Of a stretch of DNA of 64,000 bases, positions 8,064 through 16,045 are shown one piece after another (the first letter of the stretch is position 1; each line of letters opens with the position of its first letter). The notes under the pieces are model-generated. The model had not been told where the DNA came from. It did not search any database and was given only the letters and a program-made list of their open reading frames with translations. The DNA lies in the NCBI GenBank assembly GCA_963769605.1, contig CAVYML010000001.1, positions 620,001-684,000 on the forward strand. The letters run 5' to 3'. The stretch is from Fen-1254 sp963769605. Lineage in GTDB: Bacteria > Bacteroidota > Ignavibacteria > UBA10030. The position numbers were made by a program, and so were the translations under genes.

Positions 8064-9014
8064 ATGGCACGTTTACCGCTGTATAGATACTCATCTCAAT
8101 CCGTCGAATTTAAAGAGATTCGATATGGAAGAACAAAGCTGATTATCCTTGGCATCGTGCTGGGTTTTTGTCTGCTCAGTGTCACTTTCTTGATCAATCA
8201 ATACAACGGTGATTTTTTGCGTGTCTCCTATTGGCAGCAAAGCACACTTGCGAATGAAAATAAAATTCTTCAGGATCAATTGGCTTATCTCGGCAACCGT
8301 CTTGAAAAAGTTGAAAATACGCTCAATAAGCTCGGTGATCAAGGTAACGAACTTCGGTTACTTGCTGATTTACCGAAAATAAATGAAGACGTACAAAAAG
8401 CCGGAATCGGCGGAACAGAAAGCCGCGTCGATTTTTCTTCTTCGACGAAGATTAATGATTTGCTGAATAATTTGCATACGGTGCTCGATAAAGCGGAAGG
8501 AGAACTTCATCTTCAGAAAACGAGCTATGATGCTGTCGAGCAGACAGTTGAAAAGAATAAAGATCGATTTTCCCATTTGCCTGCCATAAAGCCGATGGAA
8601 GGATATTATTCACTTCAAGGATTTGGGATGAGATTGCATCCGATTCTTCATATTTATCGAATGCATGAAGGACTTGATATTTCAAATGTGTCTGGCACGC
8701 CTGTTTATGCATCTGCCGACGGAACCGTGGACTTTGCCGGTCATCAAACAGGATTTGGCATCGTAATGGAAATCAATCATGGATACTCGTTGAAAACAGT
8801 TTACGGTCATCTTTCAAAAATTTTAGTGCATGAAGGACAGATAGTTCGACGCGGACAGTTGATTGCGCGGTCCGGGAATACTGGCTTATCTTCAGCCCCG
8901 CATCTGCATTATGAAGTTCGTTTGAACGGGGTAGCACAAAACCCGATAGATTACTTTTTTAATAATGACGATCGGAATAAATCACCAAAGGGAAGTATGA
9001 ACGCGAGTGATTAA
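8064..9014 (+). CDS. M23 family metallopeptidase (murein endopeptidase-like), membrane anchored
   Basis: The 316-residue protein has one N-terminal transmembrane segment (LIILGIVLGFCLLSVTFLIN, about residues 31-50) after a short basic cytoplasmic tail. A coiled-coil region (QDQLAYLGNRLEKVENTLNK) follows, then a C-terminal LytM/M23 domain with the zinc ligands in GMRLHPILHIYRMHEGLDIS and in HLHYEVRLNG. Proteins of this design cut peptidoglycan cross-links or activate amidases during growth and division (family knowledge). I chose ATG 8064. A TTG at 8040 is in frame but lacks a ribosome site. It has its own promoter at 7981. Confidence 0.88.
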   Translation: MARLPLYRYSSQSVEFKEIRYGRTKLIILGIVLGFCLLSVTFLINQYNGDFLRVSYWQQSTLANENKILQDQLAYLGNRLEKVENTLNKLGDQGNELRLLADLPKINEDVQKAGIGGTESRVDFSSSTKINDLLNNLHTVLDKAEGELHLQKTSYDAVEQTVEKNKDRFSHLPAIKPMEGYYSLQGFGMRLHPILHIYRMHEGLDISNVSGTPVYASADGTVDFAGHQTGFGIVMEINHGYSLKTVYGHLSKILVHEGQIVRRGQLIARSGNTGLSSAPHLHYEVRLNGVAQNPIDYFFNNDDRNKSPKGSMNASD

Positions 9015-9055
9015 TTCCGTCATGCATGAATGTTTTGAAGCAGGAGAAATAAAAG

Positions 9056-9232
9056 ATGATTTGGACCATTGAGTTGGCTTCATATCTGGATGATGCCCCT
9101 TGGCCGGCTACAAAAGATGAATTGATCGATTACGCGGTACGTACGGGTGCTCCTACTCAGGTTATACAAAATTTAGAGGAACTGGAAGATACCGATGAAC
9201 CGTACGAAAGCATCGAAGAAATATGGTTCTGA
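9056..9232 (+). CDS. DUF2795 family small protein with a probable C-terminal frameshift
   Basis: This short gene encodes 58 residues starting MIWTIELASYLDDAPWPATK and continuing with DELIDYAVRTGAP, the DUF2795 signature. Ribosome site AGGAGAA precedes the ATG. The frame stops at TGA 9230-9232 after EEIWF. Shifting by one base at the TT of 9227-9228 lets the text continue to TGA 9279-9281 as SDYPTDEDFFYEDDKEY, which resembles the acidic C-terminus I recall for this family (EEIW followed by DYP-x-EDF). The likely true gene is therefore 9056-9281 with one extra base, about 74 residues. It is either a sequence error or a truncation. The function of the family is unknown. Confidence 0.75.
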   Translation: MIWTIELASYLDDAPWPATKDELIDYAVRTGAPTQVIQNLEELEDTDEPYESIEEIWF

Positions 9233-9342
9233 TTATCCCACGGATGAAGATTTTTTCTATGAGGATGATAAGGAATATTGATCGTCCTTCCCTCATCATT
9301 AAATTTTCTTAAACTCGGGATGAACATGTATAATGAACATCA

Positions 9343-9371
9343 CCCGGCATTTTTGTGCTGGGTTTTTTTTT
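9343..9371 (+). terminator. rho-independent terminator
   Basis: CCCGGCA (9343-9349) pairs with TGCTGGG (9356-9362), one G-T wobble, and is followed by nine T residues to 9371. It closes the M23/DUF2795 unit just before the Omp85 gene. A TATAAT at 9329-9334 with a weak TTCTTA 17 bp upstream overlaps this area and could be the promoter of the next gene. Confidence 0.75.
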
Positions 9372-9382
9372 ATTGAGGATGC

Positions 9383-11443
9383 ATGCGCCTTTTTTCGACA
9401 CTCTTTTTGTGTCTTGCCTTTTCCTGTTTTCTTTTTGGACAGGAAAACACCGGAAAATTGGAAATTGAAGATATTCGGTTCACGGGCAATTCAAGCGTGA
9501 AGTCGGATCAACTCCTTTCATTGATGCAAACTCGAAAATCCCCTTTGGGGTTCTGGAAATATGTTTATGCGCATCTGAGTGAATCGATCGGGCAAAAAGC
9601 TGAATATTTCGATCCTGTTATTTTTGCGTCCGATTATTTTGCGCTCAAGAAATATTACGAGAGAAAGGGCTTTTACCTGTCTCGAATCGATACAGCGTTC
9701 AGTGTCGATAGAGAAAACGGAACCATAGAAATAATATTTTCAATCAATGAGGGCCGTCAATCGATGATCGACACTGTTGTGTATAAAGGGTTGAAGGATT
9801 TGCCGGATGATGTTCGGAACGACATTGTTCAGAGCTCATTACTCCATGTGCATGATCCGTTTATTATGGATAATCTGGAGGCGGAGGTCCGGCGTGATAT
9901 ATCCTTGATAGCCAACAACGGCTACGTCAATATGCGGGTCGATACGATTGATGCCCATCGATACGCTTCCACAAATAATTTTGCAATTATATTGGCTTAT
10001 ACACCGGGCGCGCGATATACATTCGGGAAAATAAATATACAGGAAGACACAGCATCGAAGGCCCACATGGATTCGATGACGATACTTCAACATCTTGATT
10101 ATCGGGAGGGAGATTTCTATAGTGAAGAGAAAAAGACTCAGAGCGAGAGGAATTTAAACCGGCTCGGAATCTTTGACGCTTCAAAAATTGAGAACGTCCT
10201 TTCTTCTTCCTTATCGGAATCCCGCAGTATTCCGACAAATGTTTTGGTTCGCACACGATCGTTTCAGGAACTTTCTCCGGAAATAGGCGTTAACGACGAA
10301 AACAACGCATTCAATGTTTCTACGGGTCTCAGCTATAATCACAGAAATTTTTTTGGAAATGCCCGTGATTTATCTGTTGGCCTAAATGCAAATCTGCAAT
10401 CAATTTTTAACATTCAGTTTAAACGCCTGTTTACAGAAACGGGATTGCGTGACAGCTCACTTGTCGCCAAATTAAATCTTTCCACGCAAATTCTGCAGCC
10501 GTTCTTTCTCAATAATAGGACGAGCCTGAGCTGGACTCTTTCTGGGATCATTGATAAAGAGGAAACCTATTATCTGCCTGTTCTGCAAAGCAAACTTGAA
10601 ATCATTACCCAAACAGCAACATATACAAAAGCCTATTTTGATTGGACTCTTGAGTACAGCAGTCCGAAAGCGCTCGCTGCACAACACGATACTACCATAG
10701 GAACGTACACGAAGCAGCTTAATTCGATTCTTACAATCACACTCCAACGCGATAAACGGAACGATATTTTTTATCCATCAGATGGTTTTTTGCAATCGAT
10801 TTCTCTCGAGGAATCGGGTGCCCTGCCAAGAATTATTGGCGGCGAACACGGCATTGGTGATCTTCCGTATTCAAAATATGTAAAAGCGACTGTGCTTGGC
10901 CAGTGGTATTGGGACCCGAATGGGAAACAAGATATTATCTGGGCGACAAAATGGAATTTAGGTGCTGCCGTGCTCTACGGTTCATCACCCATCGATGTTC
11001 CGCTGGATTATAGATTTTTTTCAGGAGGGAGCGGCAGTGTGCGCGGATGGAGAGCGCGCTCATTGGGATTTGTAGACAGTACAGATGACCAGGGAGGCGA
11101 TGCATTTCTGGACGGCAGTCTCGAGGCAAGGTTGAATCCACTTAAAAATGCAGGATCTTTCTCTTTTATCGATTTGGAAAAAATGTCGTTTGTGCTCTTC
11201 TATGATGTCGGCAACGTATGGTCGAGACCTTCAAGGATTCGCTTTGCACAGATTGCCATGGCAGCAGGATTCGGCCTGCGCTATAATACTATTGCCGGTC
11301 CGATCCGCATAGATTTCGGCATGCGTGTATTCGATCCCGATGCGTATGCCGCCGGTAGAAACGCCTGGATAACAGAAAGAAAATTTTTTCCCGAAACCGT
11401 TGCTGCAGGTGTAATCCAACTCGGCGTCGGTCATGCATTTTAA
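9383..11443 (+). CDS. Omp85/BamA-TamA family outer membrane assembly protein
   Basis: The 686-residue protein has a clear signal peptide (MRLFSTLFLCLAFSCFLFGQ), POTRA-like repeats in the first 300 residues (IEDIRFTGNSSVKSDQLL; IVSINEGR-type strand at FSINEGRQSMIDTVVYKG; YTFGKINIQED) and a C-terminal beta-barrel ending in the motif region LQRDKRNDIFYPSDGF, RFFSGGSGSVRGW and FGLRYNTIAGPIRIDFG. The VRGW/RGY-like loop and the surface-antigen barrel are hallmarks of Omp85 insertases. At 686 residues and with about three POTRA domains it is closer to TamA or a short BamA paralogue than to a classic 5-POTRA BamA. Role: folding or insertion of outer-membrane proteins. Confidence 0.87.
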   Translation: MRLFSTLFLCLAFSCFLFGQENTGKLEIEDIRFTGNSSVKSDQLLSLMQTRKSPLGFWKYVYAHLSESIGQKAEYFDPVIFASDYFALKKYYERKGFYLSRIDTAFSVDRENGTIEIIFSINEGRQSMIDTVVYKGLKDLPDDVRNDIVQSSLLHVHDPFIMDNLEAEVRRDISLIANNGYVNMRVDTIDAHRYASTNNFAIILAYTPGARYTFGKINIQEDTASKAHMDSMTILQHLDYREGDFYSEEKKTQSERNLNRLGIFDASKIENVLSSSLSESRSIPTNVLVRTRSFQELSPEIGVNDENNAFNVSTGLSYNHRNFFGNARDLSVGLNANLQSIFNIQFKRLFTETGLRDSSLVAKLNLSTQILQPFFLNNRTSLSWTLSGIIDKEETYYLPVLQSKLEIITQTATYTKAYFDWTLEYSSPKALAAQHDTTIGTYTKQLNSILTITLQRDKRNDIFYPSDGFLQSISLEESGALPRIIGGEHGIGDLPYSKYVKATVLGQWYWDPNGKQDIIWATKWNLGAAVLYGSSPIDVPLDYRFFSGGSGSVRGWRARSLGFVDSTDDQGGDAFLDGSLEARLNPLKNAGSFSFIDLEKMSFVLFYDVGNVWSRPSRIRFAQIAMAAGFGLRYNTIAGPIRIDFGMRVFDPDAYAAGRNAWITERKFFPETVAAGVIQLGVGHAF

Positions 11444-11452
11444 TGAAATCGT

Positions 11453-12568
11453 ATGAGCTGGACAAAGATTATAGGTCAGGAACGTGTCAAACGTCTCCTG
11501 CAAAATATGCTTCTTGCGAAACAATTGGCGCATGCATACCTTTTTTACGGGGCAGAGGGCATCGGCAAGGATGCGCTCGCTCTGGAATTTGCACGGACAA
11601 TCAACTGTTCATCCGGTGCGCCTAATCCTTGCGGATGGTGTCCGAGCTGTAAAAAATTTGAAACGCTCCAGCATCCTGATGTTAAGCTTATTTTCCCTCT
11701 GCCGGTGGGAAAAGGGGAAAAACAGGGAGATGATCCCTTCTCCGTACTCACGGAAGATCAGATCTTGACAGTACGAGAGCAGGTTCGATTGAAGGCTGAA
11801 GATCCATATCATAAGATTGAAATTCCCAAAGCAAATTTTATAAAAATCAACAGTATTCGCAGCATGAAACGAGAATCTTCGATGTCCCGCTCGGAAGAGG
11901 GAAAAAAAATATTCATTATATTCAATGCCGAATTGATGAACATGGAATCGAGCAATTCGCTTCTCAAGACTCTGGAAGAGCCATTGCCAGACACCATGAT
12001 ACTGCTTACAACATCGGCAAAAGACAGCCTTTTACCTACAATTCTTTCTCGTTGCCAGACAGTGCAGTGCGATCTCTTGAGCGAAGAGGATATTTTTAAG
12101 GCATTAAAAGAACGCGACGGCATTGAAAACGATCAAAGCCGGCTTGCAGCAAGATTAGCAAACGGAAGTTATGGACTCGCACGTCGTTTGACTTCTGATG
12201 ATATGGCAGGACAGCGTGAGGAAACTGTCGATTTTGTTCGACTTTCACTTTCCAAAAATCTATTACCAATGCTGCAGGCAGTTGAAGAATTAGCCAATAC
12301 ATATGATCGCACTCATATGCAATGCTGGCTTGAAGTGCTCCAGATCTGGCTGCGAGAAGCTCTTCTGCTTCAAAGAACGGAGAGCGACATAGGGCTGGTT
12401 TGGGATCAAGAGAGCTTGAAACGCTTTGTCCGGAATTTTCCTAAAGCAAACTTAATCGGAGCCCTTAATCTGATAAATGAAGCAATTGCTCAAATAGACA
12501 AAAATGGCTACCTTCCACTTATCCTGATTAATGTATCTCTTGGATTGCGAAAATATTTGACAGAATAA
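11453..12568 (+). CDS. holB: DNA polymerase III delta' subunit (clamp loader)
   Basis: The 371-residue AAA+ protein starts MSWTKIIGQERVKRLLQN and has a degenerate P-loop (GAEGIGKDALA), a zinc module (CSSGAPNPCGWCPSC) and the sensor region LLKTLEEPLPDTMILL followed by LPTILSRCQT, whose SRC motif supplies the arginine finger in clamp-loader subunits. It is a delta'-type subunit rather than DnaX, since it lacks the long C-terminal tau part. It loads the sliding clamp at the replication fork. It lies 9 bp after the Omp85 gene and 3 bp before metG. Confidence 0.9.
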   Translation: MSWTKIIGQERVKRLLQNMLLAKQLAHAYLFYGAEGIGKDALALEFARTINCSSGAPNPCGWCPSCKKFETLQHPDVKLIFPLPVGKGEKQGDDPFSVLTEDQILTVREQVRLKAEDPYHKIEIPKANFIKINSIRSMKRESSMSRSEEGKKIFIIFNAELMNMESSNSLLKTLEEPLPDTMILLTTSAKDSLLPTILSRCQTVQCDLLSEEDIFKALKERDGIENDQSRLAARLANGSYGLARRLTSDDMAGQREETVDFVRLSLSKNLLPMLQAVEELANTYDRTHMQCWLEVLQIWLREALLLQRTESDIGLVWDQESLKRFVRNFPKANLIGALNLINEAIAQIDKNGYLPLILINVSLGLRKYLTE

Positions 12569-12571
12569 ACC

Positions 12572-14644
12572 ATGATAAAAGAATTTAAACGCATACTTAT
12601 TACAGCCGCTTTACCGTATGCAAACGGCTATCTTCATCTTGGACATCTTGCCGGCGCATACCTTCCAGCCGATATCTATGCCCGCTATCAGCGTTTAAAA
12701 AAACGCGACGTTCTCTTTCTTTGCGGTTCCGACGAGCATGGGGTTGCAATCACCGTCTCAGCGGAAAAAGAAAATACGACCCCCCAGGCTATTATCGACC
12801 GTTATCATCCGGCAAATAAATCGGTTTTTGAAGCATTCGAAATGAGCTTCGATAATTATTCCCGTACATCGCTGCCTCTGCATTATGAAACGACGAAGGA
12901 ATTCTTTACCGAATTCCATAAGAACGGCATTGTTCTGCAAAAGAGAGAACAGCAGTTGTTTTGCGAAAAGGACTCCCTGTTCTTGGCTGATCGGTATGTC
13001 GAAGGAACATGCCCTCATTGCAAATCAACGCAGGCGCGGGGAGATCAATGTGAGAATTGCGGGACATGGCTGAATCAGATTGATCTTGTAGATCCAAAAT
13101 GCAAACTGTGCGGAAGTACGCCGGTCGTCCGTGAAACACTGCACTGGTATTTTCCCCTCGGAAAGTATCAAAAGAGACTGCAGGCCTATATTAAGAATGC
13201 AGATGACCGGGATAAGTGGAAAGAGAATGTCCTGCGCTATTGCGAAGGATGGTTTAAAGACGGATTGCAGGACCGAGCGGTGACGCGCGATCTCAGCTGG
13301 GGAGTTCCTGTCCCGGTGAAAGGATTTGAACACAAAGTCATTTATGTCTGGTTCGATGCAGTACTCGGATATATTTCATCCGGTAAGGAATGGGCATCCG
13401 TAAAAGGAACACCGGATGCCTGGAAGAAATATTGGCTTGATTCAGAGACAAAATATGTCTCTTTTATCGGCAAAGACAATATTGTATTTCATTGTATCGT
13501 ATTTCCTGCCATGCTCATGGCTTGGAATGACAGCGGGAAAGAGCAATATATCCTGCCCGAAAACGTTCCTGCCAACGAGTTTTTGAATTTCGAAGGGCAA
13601 AAATTTTCAAAGAGTCGTGGATGGGGAATCGACGTTCAAGATTTCTTGAGGTTTTTCCCCGCCGACATGCTTCGCTATGCACTTGCCGTCAATTTGCCGG
13701 AAAAAAGCGACAGTGATTTCTATTTAAAAGATTTTCAAGCCCGCATCAATAATGAGCTTGCAGATATCGTCGGTAATTTTATCAATCGTACAATTGCGTT
13801 TACCGAAAAGAATTTTGAAAGCAAAGTTCCGCATTCCGGTACATTGAGTTCACTCGATACGGAAATGATTCTCAAAATCAAGGACACACCAGGCATAGTA
13901 GGGCAATTCTATGAACAGTACAGATTCCGCGACGGTTTGATGGAAACCATGAATTTTGCCCGATCCGCCAATAAATATTTCAATGACAGTGAACCGTGGA
14001 AAACCAAAAAATCAAATTCAGATCAATGTGCAGCGACACTGTACGTTTCTTTACAGGTGGTTCGTACGCTGGCAATTTTATTGGCACCTGTGATTCCTTC
14101 TACAGCAGAAAGAATATGGAAACTTTTGAAGACGGATTCGACGTTGTATCAGGACGGCTGGGATTCCGCGGCATATATTTTGCTTGAACCCGGTCGTATT
14201 TTAGGTAAACCTGAAATATTGATTCAAAAGATAGAAGATATTCGCATCGAAGAAATTGGCAAATTTCTCGAAGGCGACAATGCGGAAAACCCGAAACCGG
14301 ACATTGCGCCTATCAAACCATCCATAACGATCGACGACTTTGCAAAGATTGATTTACGCATTGCAAAAGTTCTTAAAGCTGAGAGAGTTCCCAAATCCGA
14401 GAAACTTTTAAAACTTCAGGTCGAACTTGGATCTGAACAGCGGCAAATTCTTGCGGGTATCGCAAAAAAATATGTGCCGGAAGAATTGATCGGAAAATTG
14501 ATTGTCATCGTTGCAAATCTTCAACCTGCTCAACTTATGGGACAAGAATCGCAAGGGATGATCTTGGCGGCAAGCGATATGAACGGTAATATGAAATTCA
14601 TTGAGCCAAGCGGTGAACTTCCGGCTGGTTCGACCGTCAAATAA
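12572..14644 (+). CDS. metG: methionyl-tRNA synthetase with C-terminal Trbp111-like domain
   Basis: The 690-residue enzyme charges tRNA-Met. It begins with the Rossmann HIGH element YLHLGHLAGAY (about residue 22), has two zinc knuckles (CPHCKSTQARGDQCENCG and DPKCKLCG), the KMSKS equivalent KFSKSRG near residue 345, and an anticodon-binding helical domain. The last 110 residues (IDDFAKIDLRIAKVLKAE onward) form the OB-fold tRNA-binding domain used for dimerisation. This is the class 1A long form. The F in KFSKS is a common variant. Only 3 bp separate it from holB upstream. The gene for UbiA-like prenyltransferase starts 11 bp after its stop. Confidence 0.96.
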   Translation: MIKEFKRILITAALPYANGYLHLGHLAGAYLPADIYARYQRLKKRDVLFLCGSDEHGVAITVSAEKENTTPQAIIDRYHPANKSVFEAFEMSFDNYSRTSLPLHYETTKEFFTEFHKNGIVLQKREQQLFCEKDSLFLADRYVEGTCPHCKSTQARGDQCENCGTWLNQIDLVDPKCKLCGSTPVVRETLHWYFPLGKYQKRLQAYIKNADDRDKWKENVLRYCEGWFKDGLQDRAVTRDLSWGVPVPVKGFEHKVIYVWFDAVLGYISSGKEWASVKGTPDAWKKYWLDSETKYVSFIGKDNIVFHCIVFPAMLMAWNDSGKEQYILPENVPANEFLNFEGQKFSKSRGWGIDVQDFLRFFPADMLRYALAVNLPEKSDSDFYLKDFQARINNELADIVGNFINRTIAFTEKNFESKVPHSGTLSSLDTEMILKIKDTPGIVGQFYEQYRFRDGLMETMNFARSANKYFNDSEPWKTKKSNSDQCAATLYVSLQVVRTLAILLAPVIPSTAERIWKLLKTDSTLYQDGWDSAAYILLEPGRILGKPEILIQKIEDIRIEEIGKFLEGDNAENPKPDIAPIKPSITIDDFAKIDLRIAKVLKAERVPKSEKLLKLQVELGSEQRQILAGIAKKYVPEELIGKLIVIVANLQPAQLMGQESQGMILAASDMNGNMKFIEPSGELPAGSTVK

Positions 14645-14654
14645 GAGGGGCAGC

Positions 14655-15497
14655 TTGAAAAGAATAAAAAGCATAACGGATTTTGTCAAGATTGAGCATA
14701 CACTTTTTTCTTTGCCGCTGATCTTTGCCGGCGTCTTTTTAGCTTCCCCAAAACCGCCGCCGTTGAAACTGATCGTGCTTATTCTCATCGCAGCTTTCGG
14801 AGCGCGGACAACTGCCCTCTCTCTTAACCGCATTATCGATCGGCATATTGACAAACGCAATCCACGCACAACCGACAGGGAATTGCCAAGCGGAAGAATG
14901 CCTCTTGGCGGAGCCTTTGTTATTCTTATTGGAAGCCTTAGCATATATGAACTAAGTGCAAAATTGATATCAGATTTTTGTTTTGGTCTCTCTCCGGTTC
15001 CTCTTGCCATTTTTCTACTCTATCCTTACATGAAACGCTTTACACCGTTTGCACACTTCGGTGTCGGGCTCGGATTATCAATGGCTCCGCTGGGAGGTTG
15101 GTTTGCAGTAAAAAACAGCGCTCAAGGAATGATTCCCGGATTGCTGCTCTCACTCTTTATGATCTTCTGGGCTACCGGTTTTGATGTCATATATTCAACG
15201 CTCGATGAGGCGTTTGATCGAGGAGAGAAACTTCATTCCTTTACTTCAAGGTTCGGACGAAAACGCGCATTAAGAGTTTCAGGTTTCCTGCATGTTTTAT
15301 CCTTTGCCGTACTGGTCATTCTTTTTACCTTGGAAATTCGAGCTTTAGCGGCGCTTCCGTTGCTGCTTGTTTCGGGATATCTTTTGTATCTGGAGCATAG
15401 GAAAGCAGAAGATGTTGAATTGGCTTTTTTTAAAATAAACGCTGTTATTGGTTTTGCGGTTCTCGCAATGGTACTGGTAGGAGTATATTTCCCATGA
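14655..15497 (+). CDS. mqnP: UbiA-type prenyltransferase of the futalosine menaquinone pathway
   Basis: The 280-residue integral membrane enzyme has eight to nine hydrophobic segments and both aspartate-rich motifs: NRIIDRHIDKRNPRTTDRE (NxxxDxxxD) and DVIYSTLDEAFDRGEK. These bind polyprenyl diphosphate through Mg2+. Context with UbiX, UbiD, MqnE/MqnA and MqnC points to prenylation of the naphthoate intermediate (1,4-dihydroxy-6-naphthoate) made by the futalosine pathway. I chose TTG 14655, 5 bp after GAGGGG. An in-frame ATG at 14601 lies inside metG. The 3' end overlaps ubiX by 4 bp. Confidence 0.85.
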   Translation: MKRIKSITDFVKIEHTLFSLPLIFAGVFLASPKPPPLKLIVLILIAAFGARTTALSLNRIIDRHIDKRNPRTTDRELPSGRMPLGGAFVILIGSLSIYELSAKLISDFCFGLSPVPLAIFLLYPYMKRFTPFAHFGVGLGLSMAPLGGWFAVKNSAQGMIPGLLLSLFMIFWATGFDVIYSTLDEAFDRGEKLHSFTSRFGRKRALRVSGFLHVLSFAVLVILFTLEIRALAALPLLLVSGYLLYLEHRKAEDVELAFFKINAVIGFAVLAMVLVGVYFP

Positions 15498-16045
15498 GGA
15501 TTGTTATCGGAGTGACCGGTTCCTCCGGGGCGATATTTGCTCAGGAATTTCTGAAGCAGTGCGACGCAGATAAATTTCTTATTATAAGCAAATGGGGAAA
15601 GGTGGTCATCAAGGAAGAACTCGGAATTTCGGAAAAAGAATTCGCTTCTTTTGCAAAGAGACAGTTTTCAGATGATGACCTGACGGCTCCAACTGCCTCG
15701 GGGTCCAATAAATTCGATGCTCTTGTGATACTTCCATGTTCAACTTCAACGGTAGGAAAAATAGCATCGGGGATAGGGGATACACTTATTACGCGTACGG
15801 CTCAAGTTGCGTTGAAAGAACGTTACCGATTGATTCTTTGCATGCGGGAAACACCGCTTTCAACAGTCACGCTTGAACAATGCACAAAAATTTCCGCTTC
15901 TGGTGGGATGATCATGCCTATTTCTCCGCCTCTTTATTTTGTCCCCAATTCTGTCCAAGAATATATCGATGCGTATATTGCCAAATTGCTCGGTGTCCTT
16001 GGCTTGCGGGAATTAAAGGGATGGCGTTTTGGAGATTTGGAATAA
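15494..16045 (+). CDS. ubiX: UbiX family flavin prenyltransferase
   Basis: UbiX joins dimethylallyl phosphate to FMN to make prenyl-FMN, the cofactor of UbiD decarboxylases. The 183-residue protein starts with the flavin-binding GVTGSSGAIFAQEFL and has the conserved LPCSTSTVGKIASGIGD and RLILCMRETPLSTVTLEQ. The ATG at 15494 overlaps the UbiA gene by 4 bp and the stop overlaps the next ATG by 1 bp (TAATG), so the three genes are translationally coupled. This coupling supports the idea that its product supplies prenyl-FMN to the adjacent UbiD-like enzyme. Confidence 0.93.
   Translation: MRIVIGVTGSSGAIFAQEFLKQCDADKFLIISKWGKVVIKEELGISEKEFASFAKRQFSDDDLTAPTASGSNKFDALVILPCSTSTVGKIASGIGDTLITRTAQVALKERYRLILCMRETPLSTVTLEQCTKISASGGMIMPISPPLYFVPNSVQEYIDAYIAKLLGVLGLRELKGWRFGDLE

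Noticed and set aside
9222..9235. Programmed +1 frameshift or recoded UGA in the DUF2795 gene
   Set aside because: No RF2-like upstream Shine-Dalgarno and poor re-pairing at UUC UGA. Two other genes show the same kind of one-base insertion, so sequence error is simpler.
9195..9281. 28-codon gene overlapping the DUF2795 end (MNRTKASKKYG...)
   Set aside because: Its second half is better explained as the shifted C-terminus of the DUF2795 gene. The first half has no family meaning.
14408..15010. 200-residue minus-strand frame across the metG end and the UbiA-type gene
   Set aside because: Shadow frame opposite two well-identified genes.
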